Shown here: piece after piece, positions 58,825 to 64,000 of the stretch | Position numbering within the stretch: position 1 is the stretch's first letter | Layout: every line of letters starts with the position of its first letter | NCBI GenBank assembly: GCA_036346355.1 | Contig: CM070572.1 | Span: 34,571,944-34,635,943 of the forward strand | Source: Rhipidocladum racemiflorum | Lineage: Eukaryota > Streptophyta > Magnoliopsida > Poales > Poaceae | Reading direction: 5' to 3' | Length of the DNA: 64,000 nt | The notes under the pieces: model-generated | Database searches by the model: none | Seen by the model: the letters and a program-made list of their open reading frames with translations, nothing else | Told to the model about the DNA's origin: nothing | Program-made: the position numbers and the translations under genes

Positions 58825-59135
58825 AAATAATCAACAATTTTTTTCTCGAAAATAGGCACCCGTTGCCCCGATATGGGGCGATCGCCCTATATTAGAGCGA
58901 TGGGTTCCTGGAAGCAAAACAATGCTGTCTCTAGACGTCCATGACTATCAACGGCTGTCATGGGACCTATCGCCCCAGTATGAAGCGATAGGTACCTACA
59001 TGCAAAAAAAACTTCTAGCCGGCCATTACTTCTAGCCGTTATGCATCCCCCTATCGCTCGAATATGGGGCGATCGCCCCATATCCAGGCGACGGGGACTT
59101 ATTTTCGTAATATTTTTTTCGTTGACTATTTTCGA
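58825..59135. mobile_element. Fold-back repeat with GGGGCGATCGCCC-type motifs
   Basis: The left arm (GAAAATAATCAACAA, CGAAAATAGGCACCCGTTG, ATATGGGGCGATCGCCC) is inverted at the right (GGGGCGATCGCCCCATAT, CAGGCGACGGGGACTTATTT, GTTGACTATTTTCG). The middle has GACCTATCGCCCCAGTAT and CGATAGGTACC. It is a long hairpin without coding capacity. Confidence 0.7.
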
Positions 59136-59589
59136 AAAAAAATTAAAATAAATATTAAATAAAAAAATTCGGCCGTTCAGTGTTAAAAAATTCCAAAAAT
59201 TCAAAACAATAAGAATTTTTGAAAAATCATAGAAGTTAAAAAAATACTTTAAAAAAAACTATAATAATTAGAAAAAACTTAAAGAAAGGTAGAAAACTTT
59301 TTAAAAATATATGTAAATTAGGAAGGAAAAAAACTAAAAATATGAAATAAAATTCTAAAATGAGATAAATAATTAGAATGAAATAATGAGCTTTATGAAT
59401 GTTTGGCTGCATCGTTCAAAGCTTTGCCAAGTAAAAACTCAACACGAGAAAACCTTGGCAAAGAAAAAAGAGTACAGCCTATAGTTTAGTGACACAGGAT
59501 AAAAGTGAAGATTACAATTATTCTTCATAGTTATCTAAATAAAGATTTTCAAACGCCTCCGTCAGCTCAATATTTTTTTGTAGTGTATT
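59136..59589. other. AT-rich intergenic DNA
   Basis: Mostly A-rich runs (AAAAATTC, AAAACTT). No gene seen. Confidence 0.4.
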
Positions 59590-61960
59590 GAGCTCGTTTA
59601 TCAGCTTGTTCCCAATCTTTCACAATGGGAAGTATTTCTACATCTCACTTGTAAGATTGGTTCTTCTCACCTCAATTATTCTTCCAGATATACTGAAAGC
59701 AGACTCCGAAGAAATTGTGGACACATGAACTATTAACACATCCCGTGCTAATATGAAAAATACTATATATGTTATCTTGTGCTCATGCCACCACTACAAA
59801 ATGCTGAAGTCGCTCTCTTGCTGCTCCTGGTAATTGACAGCGTCACTATTGAAATAGGCAGCTACCTCTCCACCACTTGTTGTGTTCGCACTTGACATTG
59901 TACTCGAACTCCTTAAAGTAGAGCCACCTGCACCCCATATCTTTCCCCACACAGTTTTCTTCTTACCTATTATAGGTGCTGGTGGAGGTTGCTGCTGGTG
60001 AACTCCACCAAACTTCTGATCGTACTTAACGTAAACTTGAGATAAGTTAGCATGAACATTTGAAAAATAACTAGAATAATCAGTACCCACTACATCACTT
60101 CGACATGAGAGAACTTATCAAATCCTTGAACTTTAGCTCTATGATCTAAAATAAATGCGAATGCATATGACATGGGAATTTCTTTCCAATATTTCAAAAT
60201 TTTAGTTTTCATAGCACAAACAGTTCACGCAAAAAATGCTATCATTTTCGTAGTTCCTTAAGTGAGTAGCAATTTCTAGAATATGATGGAGAGGTTGAGT
60301 GATAAACTCCATATAAAACAACAGTGGAATCATAAAAAAGTTCCAAAAAACCATCAAGTAATTAGCAACATACAAATGTTACTCTGTGATTAGCGGTTGG
60401 CCATCCCAGGTACGATAGTGCATACTAATAAAAACAGAAAATGTGTCCTTATAAGGTAGGAGTGACTTAAGCATCAAGTAGATAAAGTTCCATCTAACTG
60501 GCATATCCAAACCAAACTTACGTGGATGTACATCCATTACAACACAATAGTTCCTATATGCTGCTACTCATTGATTAGAATTATTTTAAAAAGATCTTGT
60601 AATACGAAAAGATTCAATATACTATCTTAACCTCTTCAAACTTGATTTAACTATAAGATTAATAATATGGCAAGCACAACGCTGATATAACAAGAAAGAT
60701 CCGACGTAGGTATAAAAAAGCGGAGTGAGAATGTTCATTGCAGAAGTGTTTGCTGCAGCATTATCTAATGTTATTTGCAAAAAATTTATCTGAGTCCAAA
60801 ATCTTCTGCAACTTTTATAATACAATCAGCAATATTCTCACTAGTGTATGCTACGTCAATGAATTTTAATCCTATAATTCTCTTCTCTAGTTGCAAATCA
60901 TTATTTATGTAATGAATAACTACACTAAGGTAATCCTTTCTAGCCCTACCACTTCATATGTCTTATGTCAAAGACACAGAAAAAAATATAGGTGTTAAAT
61001 AGCTCATTTAGCTTAACCCGACAATTATTATAGTATGTAATCAGATCTCTAGTTATTGTATGTCTAGAAACTGTAGAAAACTTAGGATTATGAGCGGTCA
61101 TAATATAGTTTTCAAATGCTGGTGACTCACAAAAGTTTAAAGAAAGATCTTCAGAAGCGATTAAACGCCAAAGAGATTCACGAGCTACCTCGAAATTGTA
61201 GTCCCAGTGACGCACCGTACCGTTGGGGTTGTACTGCCGATGCGTCTGTCTCATAGCCACTCCCGCTTTTTTTCTATAGCTCTCAGCTAGGGGTGACAAT
61301 GGGCTTGGGCCGGTCTAGATTTTTGGATTAGGCCGGTCCAAAACTGCAAATGGATTGGACTCATTTTGGATCCATAGCTATTTGGACCAGATCTAGATCA
61401 GATTGGATCAAGCTTGGACCTTACATTTTTCTAGTAAATCACTGTATTGCATGTATTATGTGTTAATTCTAGTTACATCTACATGGGTGTTTTACATGTA
61501 AATGGCTTGGATTAAGGTCCAATCCTTTATTTGGGCCTAGATTGGACCTAGGTTTATTTGTTTTAGATTTGGACTAGACTGGATCAAAGAAATAAAAATT
61601 TAGACTTAGATCAGACTTGTGCTGGGCTTCAGCCCATTACCACCCCTACTCTCAGCATGTCTCTTCAAATGCCCAGTTCCACCTGAAGATTTTACAGTTA
61701 ATTTATGCTTACAATATTTACAAACAACATAGGCCTATTCTGAACGCCGTCTGATGTCTTCAAAATCTAGTCGAAATCTTTCCAGACTCCTGATGTACTG
61801 CGTCTTGATTGTTTTGCCCTGATGCTTGCTGACGCAGTAGCACTTATTGAGCCTAAGGATGGTATTGGTGCTGCAGCCTCTTCAGCTTGATAGGGTGCAA
61901 GAAGTTCCTCGGGTGAAATCCTAAAATCAGAAGCTAAGAAGGGCACAAAATCTTAATTCT
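59590..61960 (-). pseudogene. hAT transposase relic with BED zinc finger
   Basis: Minus strand, in order: a BED finger near 61740-61660 (YVVCKYCKHKLTVKSSGGTG, then HLKRHAES); an hAT core (FCESPAFENYIMTAHNPKFS near 61130-61070; LDNAAANTSAMN near 60750; RCACHIINLIVKSSLKRLR near 60690-60625); and the C-terminal dimerisation domain near 59810-59640 (WWHEHKITYIVFFILARDVL, then VSTISSESAFSISGRIIEVR). This is the RICESLEEPER/DAYSLEEPER layout. Stops and shifts separate the parts, and a 361-bp element is inserted after the BED finger. Element ends were not found. Confidence 0.85.
61288..61648. mobile_element. hAT MITE nested in hAT transposase relic, 361 bp
   Basis: Ends TAGGGGTGACAATGGGCT and AGCCCATTACCACCCCTA are inverted. 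The 8-bp direct repeat CTCTCAGC is exact on both sides (61280-61287 and 61649-61656). The inside repeats TTGGAC/GATCCAA words. Removing it rejoins the transposase gene between the BED finger and the core. Confidence 0.94.
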
Positions 61961-62110
61961 CTATGATAGGATGCAAATTCTTGGCATTCATTGGGAACAA
62001 AATTACACTGCTCTTAATAGGATCATTCGAGCAAAACAAAGATTTCAGAGACCATTATATATAGAAACTTTTATTATTTCAGCTTGGAACATTTGGAGAA
62101 TTAAGCACTT

Positions 62111-62708
62111 TAAATACTTTTTACTCCCAGGAGTAATTACTCCCATATCTGAAATACCATCCAAACAAACTTTAAATACTCCTTTATCACTTTGGATACA
62201 CTCATATACTAATTATAAGATATTCCAATGAGATTCATATGAAAAAATTGCGACAGAGTACATAGTTTTTAGCCTATTTTGCAAATACCTTCATATAAGC
62301 ATATAAAAAGGAGTATGTCTAAAAAGTGTACATACCACCTCTGAAAAAATGTAAATACCACCTAGATGGTCTTATATACTTGTATATTACACGTACATAC
62401 CCTCCGTTGCGCGAGATACTCCCTACGTTGTGAGATACGGCATAGGGATCATCTAGGTAGTATCTATATTTTTTCAGAGGTGGTATGTACACTTTTTAGA
62501 CATACTTCTTTTTATATGCGTATATGAAGGTATTTGCAAAATATGCTAAAAACTATGTACTCACTTGCAATTTTTTCATGTGGATCTCATTAGAATATCT
62601 TATAATTAGTATATGAGTGTATCCAAACTGATAAATGAGTATTTCAAGTACGTTTAGGTGGTATTTCAAAGATGGGAGTAATTACTCCCGGGAGTACGAA
62701 GTATTTTT

Positions 62709-62710
<2 letters not shown>
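62111..62710. mobile_element. Fold-back element, family A relative, 600 bp
   Basis: Left end ACTCCCAGGAGTAATTACTC and right end GAGTAATTACTCCCGGGAGT are inverted. Inner arms such as AAAAAGTGTACATACCACCT and AGGTGGTATGTACACTTTTT pair almost fully. The right end abuts (TA)n at 62711-62739. Confidence 0.82.

Positions 62711-62739
<29 letters not shown>
62711..62739. repeat. (TA)n microsatellite
   Basis: Pure TA tract between the fold-back element and the LTR start. Confidence 0.95.
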
Positions 62740-62742
<3 letters not shown>

Positions 62743-64000
62743 AACATCCTCAAAATAAAATAAAATAAAATAAAATAAAAACTAAATTCAAGAATTCTAC
62801 TTATGGTTTTGAGTTGGATTTATATTATTTTGTGAATTTCTTTGGATCTATGACTTCCAAAAATTCCTTCTATTTGGCCTAGAAGAAGGATTTTGAACAT
62901 AAAGTTCAAAACTTGTGAGTACAAATTTTGAGAAGAAAGGATTAAATCTCAAATCTTTTGTGGGTCATCCCTGCAAATTTTTATAAAGTTTTGAATTGGT
63001 TTATTGCTTTTAGAAAATCAAAAAACAACATCAAATGATTTGGGCACTTTTCGATAATAGAATTTTTGTAGAAATGATTAAAGTTGTAATTGCTCTAAAA
63101 TTTTTATGCAACAATCTGAGCAGCCTTAGGGTCGTATAGTAAAAATTTCAAAATCTTTTGGCTAGTTTTGGAGCCTCAGAGAATTCGTTCACAAAAAAAG
63201 AAAAGTTTTGATGGAGAGATTGTCAGATTTTTGTAGGATTAATGGCATGGTATTTTAGCTTGAAATTTTTATGGTAGTTCAAATATATCTTCAGGATCCT
63301 TTGAAAAAAAATCCCAAAATTTTTGAATGCGTTTTGGTACCCTAATTAAATAAAAGTTTGCTACTGTCCAAAAAATCAGGAAAACAAGAATTTCTTCTCT
63401 TATTTTCACTGCCACGTGGGCCGCTGCAACCCGACCCCACCTGGCCCACCGTCAGTCGACCTCCTCTCTTCTCCCTTCTTTCCCCCCTTACTCCCTCTTT
63501 TCGTCGTGCGTGCTCTGCCAGAGCCTTACCGCGGCAGCATTTCTGTGCGATCCTCCTTGCCACGGCGGCATCTCAGTATTGACTCATGCAACGCTTGCCC
63601 CGAGTTCACGCACCCTGCCATCGCTGTGCGTGTGAGGAGCTTCCCTGTGATCGTGAGCACCTAGCCGCCGAGCTAGTCTTGTCGCCTTGTCCATTCTTCC
63701 TTGGCCGAGCTCTATCACCTCGACTCCCTGCCACAGTAGCCAGCCTTGCCCGTGTTCTTACACAGAAGACCAATGCCACGTTGCACTCAATCCCTACTGC
63801 GGTGACCATTTCCTTCTCCTTTCTTTGCTACGGCGCCAACCACCTCCCTTTTTCTCTGTCGCGACAAGCGTCGTCATGGTCTCCTTCTACCGTGGCGGTG
63901 CCAACCCATGCCTGTGCTCCAGAATCCCCTCGCCACGTCTCACCCACTCTATGGCGAAGCCTTGCCACAAGGAGCTATGAGCCTCCCTTTCTTTGCCGTG
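62740..64000 (+). repeat. Start of a gypsy LTR, cut by window end
   Basis: Starts TGTAACATCCTCAAAATAAA, close to the LTR start inferred at 6580 on the minus strand. As in that LTR, an AT-rich first part is followed by a GC-rich part (63410 on, CACGTGGGCCGCTGC, CCCACCTGGCCCACCGTCAG). The frames at 63358-63980 are probably not genes. The remaining LTR and element are outside the window. Confidence 0.55.

Noticed and set aside
1..64000. CRISPR arrays, bacterial defence systems, tRNA or rRNA genes
   Set aside because: No regularly spaced repeats with unique spacers, no bacterial gene organisation and no intact tRNA or rRNA sequence were seen; the window is plant nuclear DNA.

Overview
The window is nuclear DNA of a grass, most likely rice or another Oryza. 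The evidence is spliced plant genes with GT-AG introns, dense Stowaway, Tourist and hAT miniature transposons, Ty3/gypsy elements of rice type, long (TA)n microsatellites and a fragment of plastid psaA. No bacterial or viral operon, CRISPR array, rRNA or tRNA gene was seen.

Three host genes can be reconstructed to intron phase. (1) A two-exon TIM8-like mitochondrial small-Tim chaperone lies on the minus strand (7867-10185, 78 aa). (2) A ten-exon TGA-type bZIP/DOG1 transcription factor closest to the TGA9/TGA10 group lies on the plus strand (38195-48773, 459 aa). It has a 5.9 kb intron full of DNA transposons. (3) A five-coding-exon alpha/beta hydrolase of the ABHD18/DUF2048 family lies on the minus strand (54255-56443, 366 aa). 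Its 5' UTR exon is probably near 58466 and its 5' UTR intron holds an hAT insertion. These genes do not form a pathway; they are islands in repeats.

Layout: 1-6580 is the 5' part of a minus-strand chromovirus-like gypsy element (LTR, initiator-Met PBS, an orf0-like gene, broken gag and pol). 6.8-15.4 kb holds TIM8, an hAT MITE, a Tourist MITE, a solo LTR, a promoter-like region split by an hAT element, and a TRIM-like relic. 16.2-18.8 kb is a mosaic of fold-back elements separated by (TA)n tracts. 19423-30947 is a complete Tat-lineage gypsy element with 624-bp LTRs (4 differences) and a 5-bp target duplication. Its sense gag-pol is broken by frameshifts and stops. On its opposite strand it carries a 468-codon plant-mobile-domain reading frame behind its own TATA box, then further spliced-looking coding blocks ending in a coiled coil. 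31-37 kb holds hAT and Mutator-like MITEs and a chimeric block with plastid psaA and LINE pieces. 48.9-53.4 kb holds a truncated second Tat element and a FAR1/MULE transposase relic. 58.8-64 kb holds a fold-back repeat, an hAT transposase relic with a younger hAT MITE inside it, another TA-linked fold-back element, and the start of a gypsy LTR cut by the window edge.

The most interesting object is the antisense plant-mobile-domain gene inside the young Tat element. Extra antisense ORFs are known in Tat-lineage retrotransposons, so the class is not new. Here, however, the sequence shows a core promoter, candidate introns and an intact domain ORF inside an element whose sense genes are already broken.
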